From Arthrobacter sp. ES3-54 (GTDB lineage Bacteria > Actinomycetota > Actinomycetes > Actinomycetales > Micrococcaceae): a stretch of 64,000 nucleotides of DNA. A program made the position numbers and the translations under genes. Each line of letters begins with the position of its first letter. The first letter of the stretch is position 1. The DNA lies in the NCBI RefSeq assembly GCF_029504395.1, contig NZ_JAQFIF010000007.1, forward strand, positions 62,001-126,000. Reading direction: 5' to 3'. Below the pieces are notes generated by a model, which saw only the letters and a program-made list of their open reading frames with translations, had not been told where the DNA came from and ran no database searches. This document shows positions 8,020-17,705 of this stretch, piece by piece.

Positions 8020-9855
8020 CTACTTCTGAACAGCCATGCGGGCCTTCAGCCCGTCCAGCTCGGCCTGCAGTGCGTCGGGCAGCGAGCTGCCGAAGTTGGC
8101 GAACCAATCCTCGATGGAGGCCAGCTCGGTGGCCCACTCGGCCGGATCAACCCGGACGGCCTCTTCAACCTGGGCGGGGGTCATGTCCAGGCCGGTGAGG
8201 TCGATCGCGTCCGCGGTGGGGACGAACCCGATGGGGGTCTCCACGGCGTCGGCCTTGCCCTCGAGGCGTTCGATGGCCCACTTCAGGACACGTGAGTTAT
8301 CACCAAATCCGGGCCACGCGAAGCCGCCCTCGGAATTGCGACGGAACCAGTTGACCAGGAAGATCTTGGGCAGGCGCTCCGGGTTGGCCTTGGCGGACAG
8401 GTTGACCCAGTGGTTCAGGTAATCGCCTGCGTCGTAGCCGATGAAGGGCAGCATCGCCATCGGATCCCGGCGGACAACGCCGACGGCACCGGCAGCCGCG
8501 GCAGTGGTCTCGGAGGACAGCGTCGAGCCCATGAAGATGCCGTTGGACCAGCTGCGCGCCTCGGTGACCAGCGGGATGGTGGTCTTGCGGCGGCCGCCGA
8601 ACAGGATCGCGGAAAGCTCCACGCCGTCCGGGTTGTAGTATTCCTCGGCCAGCATGTCGATCTGGTCGATCGGCGTGCAGAAGCGGGAGTTCGGGTGGGC
8701 AGCGGGCTTGTCCGAATCCGGGGTCCAGGAGTTACCCTGCCAGTCGGTCAGGTGCGCGGGCACTTCCTCGGTCATGCCCTCCCACCACACGCCGCCGTCG
8801 TCCGTGAGGGCGACGTTGGTGAAGATGCTGTGGCCCTTGGCGATGGCGCGCATCGCGTTGGGGTTGGTGCCCCAGCCGGTGCCCGGAGCCACGCCGAACA
8901 GGCCGGCCTCAGGGTTGACGGCGCGGAGCTCGCCTTCCTTGCCGAACCGCATCCAGGTGATGTCGTCCCCGAGGGTTTCGACCTTCCAGCCCTCGATGGT
9001 CGGATCCAGCAGGGCGAGGTTGGTCTTGCCGCAGGCCGAGGGGAAGGCGGCGGAGACGTAGTAGTTCTTCTTCTCCGGCGAGGTCAGCTTGAGGATGAGC
9101 ATGTGCTCGGCAAGCCAGCCTTCGTCGCGTGCCATCACCGAGGCGATGCGCAGGGCGTAGCACTTCTTGCCCAGCAGGGCGTTGCCGCCGTAGCCGGAGC
9201 CGAAGGACCAGATGGAGCGCTCCTCCGGGAAGTGGACAATCCACTTGTCGGGGTTGCAGGGCCACGGGACGTCAGCCTGGCCGGGGGCCAGCGGGGCGCC
9301 CAGGGAGTGCAGTGCGGGGACGAAGAACGCGTTGGTCGCGGTGATCTTGTCCAGGACCTTGGTGCCGATAGTGGCCATGATGCGCATGGAGGCAACCACG
9401 TAGGCACTGTCGGTGATTTCGACGCCGAACTTCGGGTCCTCGGCGTCCAGGTGGCCCATCACGAAGGGGATCACGTACATGGTGCGGCCGCGCATGGAGC
9501 CGGCGAACAGGCCGCGCAGCTTTTCCTTCATCTGCGCCGGGGCCATCCAGTTATTGGTGAAGCCCGCATCGTGTTCCTTCTCGGAGCAGATGAAGGTCTG
9601 CTCTTCGACGCGGGCCACGTCTGCGGGGTCGGAGAAGGCCGCGAAGGACTTGGGGAAGAGGTCCTCGTTCAGCCGGGTCAGGGTGCCTGCGGCAACGAGC
9701 TCGTTAGTGAGCCGCGTGTTTTCCGCTTCCGACCCGTCAACCCAGTAGATCCGGTCCGGCTGAGTCAGTTCAGCCACCTCTTCTACCCATGCCAGCAGAC
9801 CGGCATGTGTGGTGGGTGCTTTTTCAAGCAACGGCAATCGCGCCAGATCTCCCAT
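8020..9855 (-). CDS. pckG: Phosphoenolpyruvate carboxykinase (GTP)
   Basis: PckG catalyses oxaloacetate + GTP to PEP + GDP + CO2, the entry step of gluconeogenesis from organic acids. The 611-residue product matches the GTP-dependent class in length. The phosphate-binding loop with the active cysteine, FPSACGKTN, is at about residues 268-276, and the start [15 protein letters not shown] is typical for actinobacteria. It has its own terminator at 7944-7978. It is monocistronic, with 277 non-coding bases upstream that should hold its promoter. The gene connects well with the lactate and rhamnose pathway in this window, which delivers pyruvate and DHAP. Confidence 0.98.
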   Translation of the reverse strand: MGDLARLPLLEKAPTTHAGLLAWVEEVAELTQPDRIYWVDGSEAENTRLTNELVAAGTLTRLNEDLFPKSFAAFSDPADVARVEEQTFICSEKEHDAGFTNNWMAPAQMKEKLRGLFAGSMRGRTMYVIPFVMGHLDAEDPKFGVEITDSAYVVASMRIMATIGTKVLDKITATNAFFVPALHSLGAPLAPGQADVPWPCNPDKWIVHFPEERSIWSFGSGYGGNALLGKKCYALRIASVMARDEGWLAEHMLILKLTSPEKKNYYVSAAFPSACGKTNLALLDPTIEGWKVETLGDDITWMRFGKEGELRAVNPEAGLFGVAPGTGWGTNPNAMRAIAKGHSIFTNVALTDDGGVWWEGMTEEVPAHLTDWQGNSWTPDSDKPAAHPNSRFCTPIDQIDMLAEEYYNPDGVELSAILFGGRRKTTIPLVTEARSWSNGIFMGSTLSSETTAAAAGAVGVVRRDPMAMLPFIGYDAGDYLNHWVNLSAKANPERLPKIFLVNWFRRNSEGGFAWPGFGDNSRVLKWAIERLEGKADAVETPIGFVPTADAIDLTGLDMTPAQVEEAVRVDPAEWATELASIEDWFANFGSSLPDALQAELDGLKARMAVQK

Positions 9856-10132
9856 TACGGTTCCCTTCTTCGGGTTCAGTGGTGTGTCCTAAATGCTAGA
9901 GCTCGGCACGGTGCCCATTTCGGGCCCGGACATGGGATGACTAGGGCGGCTCAAATCAAAAACCGCGAAAATTCAAGGAAGTAGCCAGCCCGAGTGCACC
10001 CGTTTTGTGACTAAGGTCACGTAGACCGGTCTAGTCGGCCAGATTACACCCGTTTCGATTTGTAACTGGGCCCGGGCTCGCGTAAAGTAATTCGAGGTTC
10101 GGGGAGCGAGAAGTTCTCCAAGAGCCGAGAAT

Positions 10133-10206
<74 letters not shown>

Positions 10207-10216
10207 CAGAAGAAAG

Positions 10217-10254
10217 AAGATCCGCCCCGGTTCGCCGGGGCGGATCTTTCTGTT
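10217..10254 (+). terminator. Terminator after tRNA-Arg
   Basis: A perfect 14-base stem AAGATCCGCCCCGG/CCGGGGCGGATCTT with a TTCG tetraloop is followed by TCTGTTT. It starts 11 bases after the tRNA and is one of the clearest intrinsic terminators in the window. Confidence 0.88.
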
Positions 10255-10330
10255 TAAGCGCCCGCGGCACGCGCAGAGTACACAGCCGGGGGTACACAGC
10301 CAGCGGCCAACTGCCGCCCAGCGGCAGGGA

Positions 10331-11074
10331 TCAGTCCGTGGTCTGGGCGATGATGTCGCGGATTGCGTCGAAATGGGTGCTGAGCCGTTCGGCTGCCAGG
10401 GCTTTGTCCGCGGAGGCGACAGCCTCATAGATCCCTCTGTGCTGCGCAGCTGTCGCCACGAGGTCGACGGCGTACGGACCGCCGAGTTCTAGGTGGATCC
10501 GGCGATAAACCTTCCAGAAAACATCCATCAGGCTGATCAAGAGATCGTTGTTCAGCGGCTCGAATAGCCTGCGGTGGAACTCCGCGTCGGCCTCAATGAA
10601 CGGCTCCCCGGCAGCGGCCAGCTCTTCCATCTGGTGCACGGATTCCTCCACGGCGGCCAGCTGCTCCGCGCTGATCCGGTCCATGGCGGCGCCGACCAGG
10701 CCGGATTCGAGTGCTTGCCGGACCTCCACAAGCTGCAGGGCTTCCTCACCGTGGTGGCGCAGCGACAGCCTGGCCCGGAAGGTGAGCCCGTCAGTCAGGG
10801 CCTCGAAATTGTTCGGCGCCACGAACATGCCGAAACCGTGGCGGATCTCAATGACGCCCAGCGCCTGGAGCGCCTTCAGGGACTCCCGCAGCGTGTTGCG
10901 GCCGACGCCGAGTGAGGCAGTGAGCTCGTTCTCGGTCGGCAACGGGTCCCCGGGAACAAGGTCGCGCTCCAGGATCAGCTCCAGGATGTCCGACTGAAGC
11001 GCCCGGAGCCGGGCCTGGGCACTGAACCTCGCCAGCGGCATGGCCGTGCCTGTTGTCATGTTGCGTGCGGCCAT
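10331..11074 (-). CDS. FadR-type GntR-family transcriptional regulator
   Basis: The protein of 247 residues has an N-terminal winged helix (about residues 18-85, with LPTENELTASLGVGRNTLRE) and a C-terminal all-helical FCD ligand domain (about 100-235) carrying Asp and His residues (ADAEFHRRLF, AQHRGIYEA) of the metal site seen in the family. The ATG at 11074 is preferred because GGAGGAGG stands about 7 bases upstream; the longer frame to 11131 has no such site. FadR-type regulators respond to carboxylic acids. Its target is unknown; the divergent flavoprotein gene at 11227 is a candidate. Confidence 0.88.
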   Translation of the reverse strand: MAARNMTTGTAMPLARFSAQARLRALQSDILELILERDLVPGDPLPTENELTASLGVGRNTLRESLKALQALGVIEIRHGFGMFVAPNNFEALTDGLTFRARLSLRHHGEEALQLVEVRQALESGLVGAAMDRISAEQLAAVEESVHQMEELAAAGEPFIEADAEFHRRLFEPLNNDLLISLMDVFWKVYRRIHLELGGPYAVDLVATAAQHRGIYEAVASADKALAAERLSTHFDAIRDIIAQTTD

Positions 11075-11226
11075 GGCCGCCTCCTCCCCCAAGTATGGTC
11101 CCAACAGTAGCGACCGTCCCCCCTCCTGCAAAGGGTTCGGCCCGGCATGTTACGCCGGAACCCAGCACCGCCGGCGCCCGGGGCGCCCGCCCGGATCCGG
11201 CCATGGCCCCGGCGTAGGCTGGTGCC

Positions 11227-12750
11227 ATGACACCACAGCTTCTGCGGGAATTCGACGTCATTGTGATCGGCGCGGGCGCCGTGGGCGAGAACGTGGCGGA
11301 TCGCGTGGTCCGGGGCGGCCTGACAGCGGTGCTCATCGAGGCGGAACTGGTAGGCGGCGAATGCTCTTACTGGGCCTGCATGCCCTCGAAAGCGCTTCTG
11401 CGTCCAGGCACTGCTCTGCACGGCGCGCAGACAGTCCCGGGAGCCCAGGAAGCCGTCACCCGCACCCTGGATCCGGCTGCCGTCCTGAAGCGCCGGGACT
11501 ACTTCACCTCGAACTGGCAGGACGACGGCCAGGTCAAGTGGGTGGAGGACACCGGGATCGAATTGATCCGCGGCCACGGCTGGATCACCGCTCCGCGGCA
11601 GGTAGAAGTGGCAGGGCTGGACGGCAAGAGCTATGCGCTGACGGCCCGGCATGCCGTGGTGGTCGCCACGGGATCCACCCCGACTCAGCCGCCGGTGGAG
11701 GGGCTTCACGACGTCGAGTACTGGACCACGAGGGAGGCCACCTCCGCCCGCGCGGTCCCGGCGCGGCTTGCGGTCCTGGGCGGCGGGGTGGCCGGCGTCG
11801 AACTCGCCCAGGCCTACGCCCGCCTTGGCGCCTCCGTCACCCTCGTGGCCCGCGGCAGCCTCTTGGGCGCTTTCCCGGAGCAGGCCGCCGATCTGATTGC
11901 GGCCGGGTTGCGCGCCGACGGCGTCGACCTCCGCCTGCATACCGGCACCCGAAGCGTGCGCGAGAACGACGACGGCTCCCTCACCGTCGTGCTCGACGGC
12001 GGCCCCAAGGATGGTCCGGGCGCCGGCCCTACCGCAGGCCCAGACCAGGGCCCGGCCCGCGGAGTGACGGTCACGGCGGACAAGCTGCTGGTCACCACTG
12101 GCCGGCACCCCGCCCTTGACGGGCTCGGCCTGGACAGCGTCGGGCTCTCGGCGTCCGAGGGCCAGACCCTGCGGCTCACCACTGATTCCACCGGGCTAGT
12201 CCACCGCGCAACTGACAACGAAGTGTCCGGCAATCCGTGGCTCTACGCTGCCGGCGACGCCGCCGGACGGGCCATGCTGACCCATCAGGGCAAGTACGGC
12301 GCCCGGGCCACCGGAGACGCCATTGCCGCGCGGGCCAAGGGTGAACTCACCGGCGAGCCGGCGCCGTGGAGCCGCTTTGCCCAGACGGCCTATGAGCACG
12401 CGGTGCCGAATGTGGTGTTCACCGACCCGGAGCTGGCAAATGTCGGCCGGACCATGGCGCAGGCGGAGAAAGACGGCTTCCGGGCCTCCGCCGTGGAGCT
12501 TCCCATCCAGGTGGCAGGCTCCTCCCTGCACGCCGAACACTACGAAGGGTGGGCGCAGCTGGTCATCGACGAGGACCGCAAAGTGCTGCTCGGCGCCACG
12601 TTCGCCGGCCCGGATGTGGCTGAACTCCTGCACGCCGCCACCATCGCGGTGGTGGGGGAAGTGCCGCTGGACCGACTGTGGCACGCGGTGCCCTCCTATC
12701 CGACGATCAGTGAGGTCTGGCTCCGCCTGCTGGAGGAGTACGGCCTCTGA
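11227..12750 (+). CDS. NAD(P)/FAD-dependent oxidoreductase, class I disulfide reductase family
   Basis: The 507-residue flavoprotein resembles dihydrolipoamide dehydrogenase. It shows the FAD-binding GAGAVGE motif (about residues 16-22), a redox pair C-X4-C in GGECSYWACMPSK (about 43-55), a second Rossmann motif GGGVAGVE (about 185-192) and a C-terminal dimerisation domain. A Gly/Pro-rich stretch (about 258-280) interrupts the NAD domain. The usual His-Glu catalytic pair of the C-terminus (HPTLSE in lipoamide dehydrogenases) reads YPTISE, so the base is replaced by Tyr. It may act on quinones or another substrate rather than lipoamide. No 2-oxoacid dehydrogenase genes are nearby, which supports a different role. 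Confidence 0.85.
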   Translation: MTPQLLREFDVIVIGAGAVGENVADRVVRGGLTAVLIEAELVGGECSYWACMPSKALLRPGTALHGAQTVPGAQEAVTRTLDPAAVLKRRDYFTSNWQDDGQVKWVEDTGIELIRGHGWITAPRQVEVAGLDGKSYALTARHAVVVATGSTPTQPPVEGLHDVEYWTTREATSARAVPARLAVLGGGVAGVELAQAYARLGASVTLVARGSLLGAFPEQAADLIAAGLRADGVDLRLHTGTRSVRENDDGSLTVVLDGGPKDGPGAGPTAGPDQGPARGVTVTADKLLVTTGRHPALDGLGLDSVGLSASEGQTLRLTTDSTGLVHRATDNEVSGNPWLYAAGDAAGRAMLTHQGKYGARATGDAIAARAKGELTGEPAPWSRFAQTAYEHAVPNVVFTDPELANVGRTMAQAEKDGFRASAVELPIQVAGSSLHAEHYEGWAQLVIDEDRKVLLGATFAGPDVAELLHAATIAVVGEVPLDRLWHAVPSYPTISEVWLRLLEEYGL

Positions 12751-12841
12751 ATCTGCCGGAGACACACCGGCACCGCGCAGCCCCGGCCGCCGCCGCATCG
12801 CTGCCCGGCACGTCTGGTTCATCACACCGCACGCATTCTAT

Positions 12842-12870
12842 TTGAACTGACTGGTCAGTTTAGTTAGCCT
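12842..12870 (+). promoter_or_regulatory. Promoter of the pseudo-ATPase/YhgE/TetR operon (with TetR operator)
   Basis: A -35-like TTGAAC (12842-12847) and a weak -10-like TAGCCT (12865-12870) are 17 bases apart. Between them lies AACTGAC-TG-GTCAGTT (12845-12860), a 7+2+7 palindrome typical of TetR-family operators. A TetR gene is the last gene of the operon, so autorepression by blocking RNA polymerase is likely. Confidence 0.65.
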
Positions 12871-12902
12871 TGAGTGGACATCGTTTCTACGAAAGGCCCG
12901 CC

Positions 12903-13658
12903 TTGCTCTGCGTACAACAGCTCTCCGTGACCGGCCGGCGGGATGACCTGCTGCCGCCCACCTCGCTGGAGGCCGCACGCGGGGACCTCCTGCTCGTGGA
13001 AGGTGTCCGCCAGGACCAGCGCACTGCCCTTGCCCTGGCCCTGAGCGGACGCATGAAGCCCTCCGCCGGGACAGTGAGCTGGGACGGAAACGCCCGGATC
13101 AAGGTGCTCCGGCAGGCAAGCAGCGTGGTCGACTCCCCCGGCGTCAACGAGCCCGAACAGCACCTGAGCGTCCGCGACCTCGTCACCGAGGATCTGGCCT
13201 TGGTGCCGCGCCGCCACCGCGACGCGGCGCGCAGCAGGCCCTGGCTCAGGCTCAACAATTTCGAAGACATCGCCGGGCTTTGGACCGAGCAGCTGCCGGC
13301 GGGCCGGCGGACCGGGCTCCTCACGGCGCTCGCCCTCGCCAACCCGGACACCGATCTCCTTGTAGTGGACTCCCCCGACCGGCACAGCGGCGATGCTGCC
13401 GACTGGCTGCCGCGGCTGCAGGAACTGGCGCGCGACGCCGGGCGGCCGCTCGCCGTCGTCGCCACCGTCACCCGCATTCCGGTCGGCTGGACCGGGGCCG
13501 CCGCCGCGATCGGCAACGCCGTCGCACCCGCCAAACCCGCGCCGGCCGGACCCGATACTGACGGCGCTGATGCCGACCGTGCCCCGGCTCACGAAGCTGG
13601 CCCTGCCCAAACCTTCTTGCCCGAATCCCTCTCCCCCGAAACCGAGGACTCAAAGTGA
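12903..13658 (+). CDS. ABC-transporter ATPase-like protein with degenerate nucleotide-binding motifs
   Basis: The product of about 251 residues keeps the ABC fold layout but not its catalytic residues. The Walker A position reads GVRQDQRT (no Lys), the signature region reads LPAGRRT where LSGGQ is usual, and Walker B reads LLVVDSPD with Ser in place of Glu. The C-terminal 50 residues are Ala/Pro/Asp-rich. I prefer the TTG at 12903 (GAAAGG 6 bases upstream) to the TTG at 12870, which would overlap the predicted -10. Its GTG-A overlap with the next gene implies coupled translation. It probably acts as a non-hydrolysing partner or regulator of the YhgE protein. Confidence 0.75.
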   Translation: MLCVQQLSVTGRRDDLLPPTSLEAARGDLLLVEGVRQDQRTALALALSGRMKPSAGTVSWDGNARIKVLRQASSVVDSPGVNEPEQHLSVRDLVTEDLALVPRRHRDAARSRPWLRLNNFEDIAGLWTEQLPAGRRTGLLTALALANPDTDLLVVDSPDRHSGDAADWLPRLQELARDAGRPLAVVATVTRIPVGWTGAAAAIGNAVAPAKPAPAGPDTDGADADRAPAHEAGPAQTFLPESLSPETEDSK

Positions 13659-15727
13659 CTGTGCTGCGGTTGGCCCGCTCCGAGCTCAAACGCATGACCG
13701 GCGGGCTGCTGCCCAAGCTGACCATCCTGGCCCTGGCCCTCGTTCCGCTGCTCTACGGCGCCGTGTACCTCTACGCCAACTGGGATCCGTACGGCAAGCT
13801 GAACCAGATCGATGCGGCCCTGGTGGTCCAGGACTCCGGTGCCGCGTCCGCCGACGGCACGCGGCTGGAGGCCGGCCGGAAGGTGGCCGAGAGCCTGGTG
13901 GACGGCCACGTCTTCAACTGGAAGACGGTCGCCAGCACGGAGGAAGCGGACCAGGGCGTCAGCAACGGCACCTACGCCTTCGCCCTGAAAATTCCGCAGG
14001 ACTTTTCCGCGAACCTGGTCTCCCCCGGCAGCTTCGACGCCGCCAACCAGGCCATGCTCAATGTCACCACCAACGATGCCAACAACTATCTCCTGAGCAC
14101 CATCGTGGACAAACTGACCACCGCGGTGCACACGACGGTCGCCAAGGAGGTGGGCGAGGAGACGGCCAACCAGCTCCTCACCGGATTCGGCACCATCCAT
14201 ACCCAGATGCTCAAGGCCTCCGATGGCGCAGGCCAACTGGCCGACGGCGTGGCCCGGCTCCACGACGGCACTGTGACCCTGCACCAGGGCACCGGCGAGC
14301 TCAAATCCGGCGCCACCGAGCTTTACAACGGCGAGGTCAAGCTCCGGGACGGCGCCACCTCGCTCAGCACCGGGGCCGGTCAGCTCAGCAGCGGCCTCAC
14401 CCAGCTCAAGGACAAGACCGCAGCCCTGCCCGCCGACGCACAACAGCTGGCAGACGGCGCCGCCCAGGTGGCCGCGGGAAACGCCGCCCTCAACGCCCAG
14501 GTGCAGGCCATTCCCGGACAACTCGCAGCCGCAGAACAAGCCGCGCAGCAGGCCGCAGCCCAGGCCCAGCGGAGCAGGGTGGTAGCGTCCACGGCACACC
14601 TGGTCGCCGCCGGCGTCCTCAGCCAGGAGCAGGCAGACAGGGTGGTAGCCGACGTCGACGCCACCGCTGCGCCGCCCGCTGCCTCCGCCGCGGCTTCTGC
14701 CTCCGCCGCCAAACTGCAGGCCGCCGCCGCGCAGATCCAGAAGCTGACCGACGGTTCCGCCGCCGTCAGCGCCGGCGCCTCGCAACTGGCTGGCGCCGCG
14801 CCCGCCCTCAGCGGCGCCGTCGCCAAGGCCTCGGCCGGGTCGGACCAGCTGGCCGCAGGTTCGGCGGCCCTCGCTGCCGGCCAGCAGAACGCCGTCGACG
14901 GCGCCGGCAAACTCGTGCAGGGTGCCCAGAAACTCGACGACGGCGCGGCGCAACTGGAGAGCGGCGCGGCGACGGCCTCCGACGGCGCCGGAACGCTCGC
15001 CACAGAACTCGCCCAGGGCGCCGGCAAGGTCCCCAACCCCGACGACACCCAGAAGGACAGCCTCTCCAAGGTCATGGCTGATCCGGTCGCCGTCAGCAAT
15101 GTCTCGCAGGCCAAGGCCGGTTCCTATGGCGCCGGGCTGGCGCCGTTCTTCCTGACGCTGGCCCTGTGGATCGGCATCTTCATGCTGGTGCAGGCCATGC
15201 GCCCGGTCACCCAGCGCGCGCTGGCCTCCAATGCACCGGCCTGGAAGATTGCCGCCGGCGGCTGGCTTCCGTTCCTGGCGGTGTCCGCCGTCCAGGCGAG
15301 CCTGCTGACCCTGGTGGTGGACGTGGGGCTCGGACTGGACCCGGCCCACCCGGTGCTCATGTGGTTCCTCATGCTGGCCGCCGCCATGGCGTTCAGCGCA
15401 ATCATCCAGGGTGTGGTGGCGCTGCTGGGCTCACCTGGCAAGCTCGTGGTGCTCATCCTGCTGGTCCTGCAGCTGGTGTCCTCCGGCGGCACGTTCCCGT
15501 GGCAGACCACACCCGAGCCGCTGCACGTGGTGCACCAGATCCTGCCGATGGGCTACGTGGTCAGCGGCATGCGGCACCTGATCTACGGCGCCGATCTCGC
15601 CATCATCCTGCCCACCATGCTGGGACTGGTTGGCTACACTTTGCTGGGACTGGCAATGTCCACAGTTGCCGTCCGGAAGAACAAATACTGGACCCTCAAG
15701 ACACTGAAACCGGAGATCGCCGTATGA
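13655..15727 (+). CDS. YhgE/Pip-family membrane protein (ABC-2 type permease-like)
   Basis: The 690-residue protein has one N-terminal membrane helix (about 15-40), a long extracytoplasmic region and about five C-terminal helices (about 490-680). The outer region contains many GA-X2-L-X2-G repeats predicted to form a long coiled or helical stalk (about 190-460), the hallmark of the YhgE/Pip group. Members include phage-infection proteins and exporters of lipids or surface material. GTG 13655 overlaps the upstream stop, and its own stop overlaps the TetR ATG. The substrate is unknown. TetR control suggests induction by a small toxic or amphipathic molecule. Confidence 0.88.
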   Translation: MTVLRLARSELKRMTGGLLPKLTILALALVPLLYGAVYLYANWDPYGKLNQIDAALVVQDSGAASADGTRLEAGRKVAESLVDGHVFNWKTVASTEEADQGVSNGTYAFALKIPQDFSANLVSPGSFDAANQAMLNVTTNDANNYLLSTIVDKLTTAVHTTVAKEVGEETANQLLTGFGTIHTQMLKASDGAGQLADGVARLHDGTVTLHQGTGELKSGATELYNGEVKLRDGATSLSTGAGQLSSGLTQLKDKTAALPADAQQLADGAAQVAAGNAALNAQVQAIPGQLAAAEQAAQQAAAQAQRSRVVASTAHLVAAGVLSQEQADRVVADVDATAAPPAASAAASASAAKLQAAAAQIQKLTDGSAAVSAGASQLAGAAPALSGAVAKASAGSDQLAAGSAALAAGQQNAVDGAGKLVQGAQKLDDGAAQLESGAATASDGAGTLATELAQGAGKVPNPDDTQKDSLSKVMADPVAVSNVSQAKAGSYGAGLAPFFLTLALWIGIFMLVQAMRPVTQRALASNAPAWKIAAGGWLPFLAVSAVQASLLTLVVDVGLGLDPAHPVLMWFLMLAAAMAFSAIIQGVVALLGSPGKLVVLILLVLQLVSSGGTFPWQTTPEPLHVVHQILPMGYVVSGMRHLIYGADLAIILPTMLGLVGYTLLGLAMSTVAVRKNKYWTLKTLKPEIAV

Positions 15728-16386
15728 CCACCAGCCAAAGCGGCGGCAGCCCGGCAGAGCCCGGGGACGCGGAGAAAAAGCTCCGGCCGGCCCGGACCAA
15801 CGCCACGAAGCAGAAACTGTTCGAAGCGTCCATGGAACTGATCGGGGAGCGCGGCGCGGCCGGCGTGACGGTGGACGAGATCGCCACGGCAGCCGGGGTG
15901 TCCAAGGGCACGGTGTATTACAACTTTGGCAGCAAGTCGGACCTGATTGCCCAGCTGCTGCGCCACGGCGTGGACATCCTCATGGCACGGCTCCTGAGCG
16001 TCCGGGATGACTCCGCCGATCCCCTGGCCGCCATGGAGGAGATGATCGGCCAGGCCATGGACTTCATGGCCGAGTACCCGTCCTTTGCCCGGCTTTGGGT
16101 CAGCGAAAACTGGCGGACCCCCAGTGAATGGCAGGACACGTTCGCCGAGCTCCGCGGGCGTCTGCTCGCCGTGATCGGCTCCGCCATCGACGGTGTGGCC
16201 GCCGCCTATCCCGTGGACCCCGCCGTATCCCGGGGCAGCCTCGAAACTGCAATTTTTGGGGCCTGTTTCGTGGTGGGCTTGGATCGCCAGACGTATAACC
16301 CGGAGCGGACCAGGGAGCAGAGTGTGGCCGCAATTATGGCCTCCATGCGCGGCTACGTCGTGAAGCAGCCGCCCGCTCAGGCATGA
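15724..16386 (+). CDS. TetR-family transcriptional regulator
   Basis: This regulator of 220 residues has a TetR helix-turn-helix at about residues 25-70 (VTVDEIATAAGVSKGTVYYNFGSK), followed by a helical ligand domain. The ATG at 15724 overlaps the upstream TGA by four bases, so it is translated with the YhgE gene. It probably represses its own operon through the palindrome at 12845-12860. The first 20 residues are a polar, flexible extension. The ligand is unknown. Confidence 0.92.
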   Translation: MTTSQSGGSPAEPGDAEKKLRPARTNATKQKLFEASMELIGERGAAGVTVDEIATAAGVSKGTVYYNFGSKSDLIAQLLRHGVDILMARLLSVRDDSADPLAAMEEMIGQAMDFMAEYPSFARLWVSENWRTPSEWQDTFAELRGRLLAVIGSAIDGVAAAYPVDPAVSRGSLETAIFGACFVVGLDRQTYNPERTREQSVAAIMASMRGYVVKQPPAQA

Positions 16387-17033
16387 TTGTTCACATGCGT
16401 CACATGGGCACCAGCGGTAAAGTCGCCATCGGAGCGTTCCTTGCTGCCCTGGCACTTCTGGTCCTGACCGGAGTCACCCTGCACGAGTGGGTGCTGGTGT
16501 GGTTCGTCGGGGCCGCCGCCACAGCCTATGTGGCCTGCGTTGCAGAGGTGGTGGTCAGGCGCCGGCACAAGACCCTGGCCGCGAGCGGTGTCGGCAGTAT
16601 CCTCTTCATCGCGTTCGGGATCGCATTCCTGCGCCAGTGGGGACTGGCCTTCAACCCCGATCCCGACGCCCTGTCCACGCGCGTCGATTCCGAGCATCCG
16701 GATTTGTACTTCTATCTGGCCGCGGTGGCCGGGGCCGTCACGTTGCTGTTGCTGTTCGCCGGCACTGTCCTGCCCGGCAAGATCGGTGGCCGGCGTGCCC
16801 CGGGGCGGGCTCCGCAACGGCGCCCGGCGACTGCCGCACGAGGCGCGGGGACCAGATCCGCGAGCCCGCGCCCGTCCGCGCCACGTCCGACGCCGAGGGG
16901 AACCGCCGCGCGGCCGGCGGCTCCGCGGGCGGTGGCCCGGCCCGCGGCGAAGTCACCCGCGAAGGCACCGGTCAAGCCACCGGTAAAGGCGCCCGCTGCC
17001 AAGTCTCCTGCCCGGACCACCGCCCGTCGCTAA
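16383..17033 (+). CDS. Membrane protein with basic Ala/Pro-rich tail
   Basis: The 216-residue protein begins at an ATG that overlaps the tetR stop. It has four predicted membrane helices (about 14-32, 36-57, 69-85 and 108-128) and then a cytoplasmic tail (about 135-216) made almost only of Arg, Lys, Ala, Pro and Ser. The tail has repeats such as KAPVKPPVKAPAAKSPA. Such tails often bind nucleic acid or the envelope, but no specific family is recognised. ATG 16395 is an alternative start. It may belong to the TetR operon by read-through. Confidence 0.7.
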   Translation: MIVHMRHMGTSGKVAIGAFLAALALLVLTGVTLHEWVLVWFVGAAATAYVACVAEVVVRRRHKTLAASGVGSILFIAFGIAFLRQWGLAFNPDPDALSTRVDSEHPDLYFYLAAVAGAVTLLLLFAGTVLPGKIGGRRAPGRAPQRRPATAARGAGTRSASPRPSAPRPTPRGTAARPAAPRAVARPAAKSPAKAPVKPPVKAPAAKSPARTTARR

Positions 17034-17114
17034 AGCCCGCGCACCGGCCCTCTACTGTCTCAGCGGTTTCGGGTGAGAGGTTCGGGTCAGTGGATTCAGC
17101 TCAGAGGTTTCGAG

Positions 17115-17705
17115 TCAGAGGTTTCGAGGCCTGTCTTCCCGGGGGGTGGTATCCGGGCCCTGTGCGGTATCCGGGCCCTGTTCGGTATCCGGCCGCTGTG
17201 CGGTATCCGGGCCCTGTGCGGTGTCGGCCCGGGTCACGTCGTCCCGGCTGCGCTGGTCGCCGGACACTTGGTCGCCGGAGGCGGGCGTGCCGGTCGCTGG
17301 CTGGCCGGCGGCCCTCTCGGAGCGCAGATCCGCGCGGGTCGGCATTTCCTTGGTTTCGCCTTCGCGTTCGGACGTCACCACGTCAGGGTCCACTTCGTCG
17401 GCTTTGCGCAGTTGCTCCTGCGCGCCGGAGCGGACGCTTTCTGCCTCTTCTTTGCGGCTGCGGGCTTCCTGCCGCAGGCGCTCGGCTTCGAGGTCGGCCT
17501 CCTGCGCGTCGGCCTCGGCACGCACCGCTTTGGCATCACGTTCCCGCGCAGCGAATTCGTCGGCCTTGGCCTGTTCACGCATCTCGGCGGCGCGGTTCCG
17601 GTCCGCCGCCACCTTGCGCTTGCGGCTGACCATGACTGCGACTGCCACTATCGCGAGCACCACGACGATGCCGACGATAATTCCTATGAGCTGCCCTGAA
17701 TCCAC
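17115..17705 (-). CDS. Single-pass membrane protein with coiled coil and repeat tail
   Basis: The 196-residue protein has one N-terminal membrane helix (about 7-26) followed by RKRK, which places the rest in the cytoplasm. A charged Glu/Ala/Arg-rich coiled coil covers about residues 32-105. The C-terminus repeats GPDTAQ/RPDTEQ units (about 165-190), mirrored in the DNA as repeats of GGTATCCGGGCCCTGTGC near 17148-17220. It has no known catalytic motif. It resembles small scaffold or stress-related membrane proteins of actinobacteria, but no function can be assigned. Confidence 0.72.
   Translation of the reverse strand: MDSGQLIGIIVGIVVVLAIVAVAVMVSRKRKVAADRNRAAEMREQAKADEFAARERDAKAVRAEADAQEADLEAERLRQEARSRKEEAESVRSGAQEQLRKADEVDPDVVTSEREGETKEMPTRADLRSERAAGQPATGTPASGDQVSGDQRSRDDVTRADTAQGPDTAQRPDTEQGPDTAQGPDTTPREDRPRNL

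Noticed and set aside
8410..9984. 524-residue plus-strand frame
   Set aside because: It is antisense to pckG, which is conserved along its full length.
13589..15349. 586-residue frame on the minus strand
   Set aside because: It is antisense to the YhgE/Pip gene. Its Gly/Ala/Arg-rich composition is typical of the reverse of high-GC codons, and the plus-strand gene has clear membrane helices and coupled starts.
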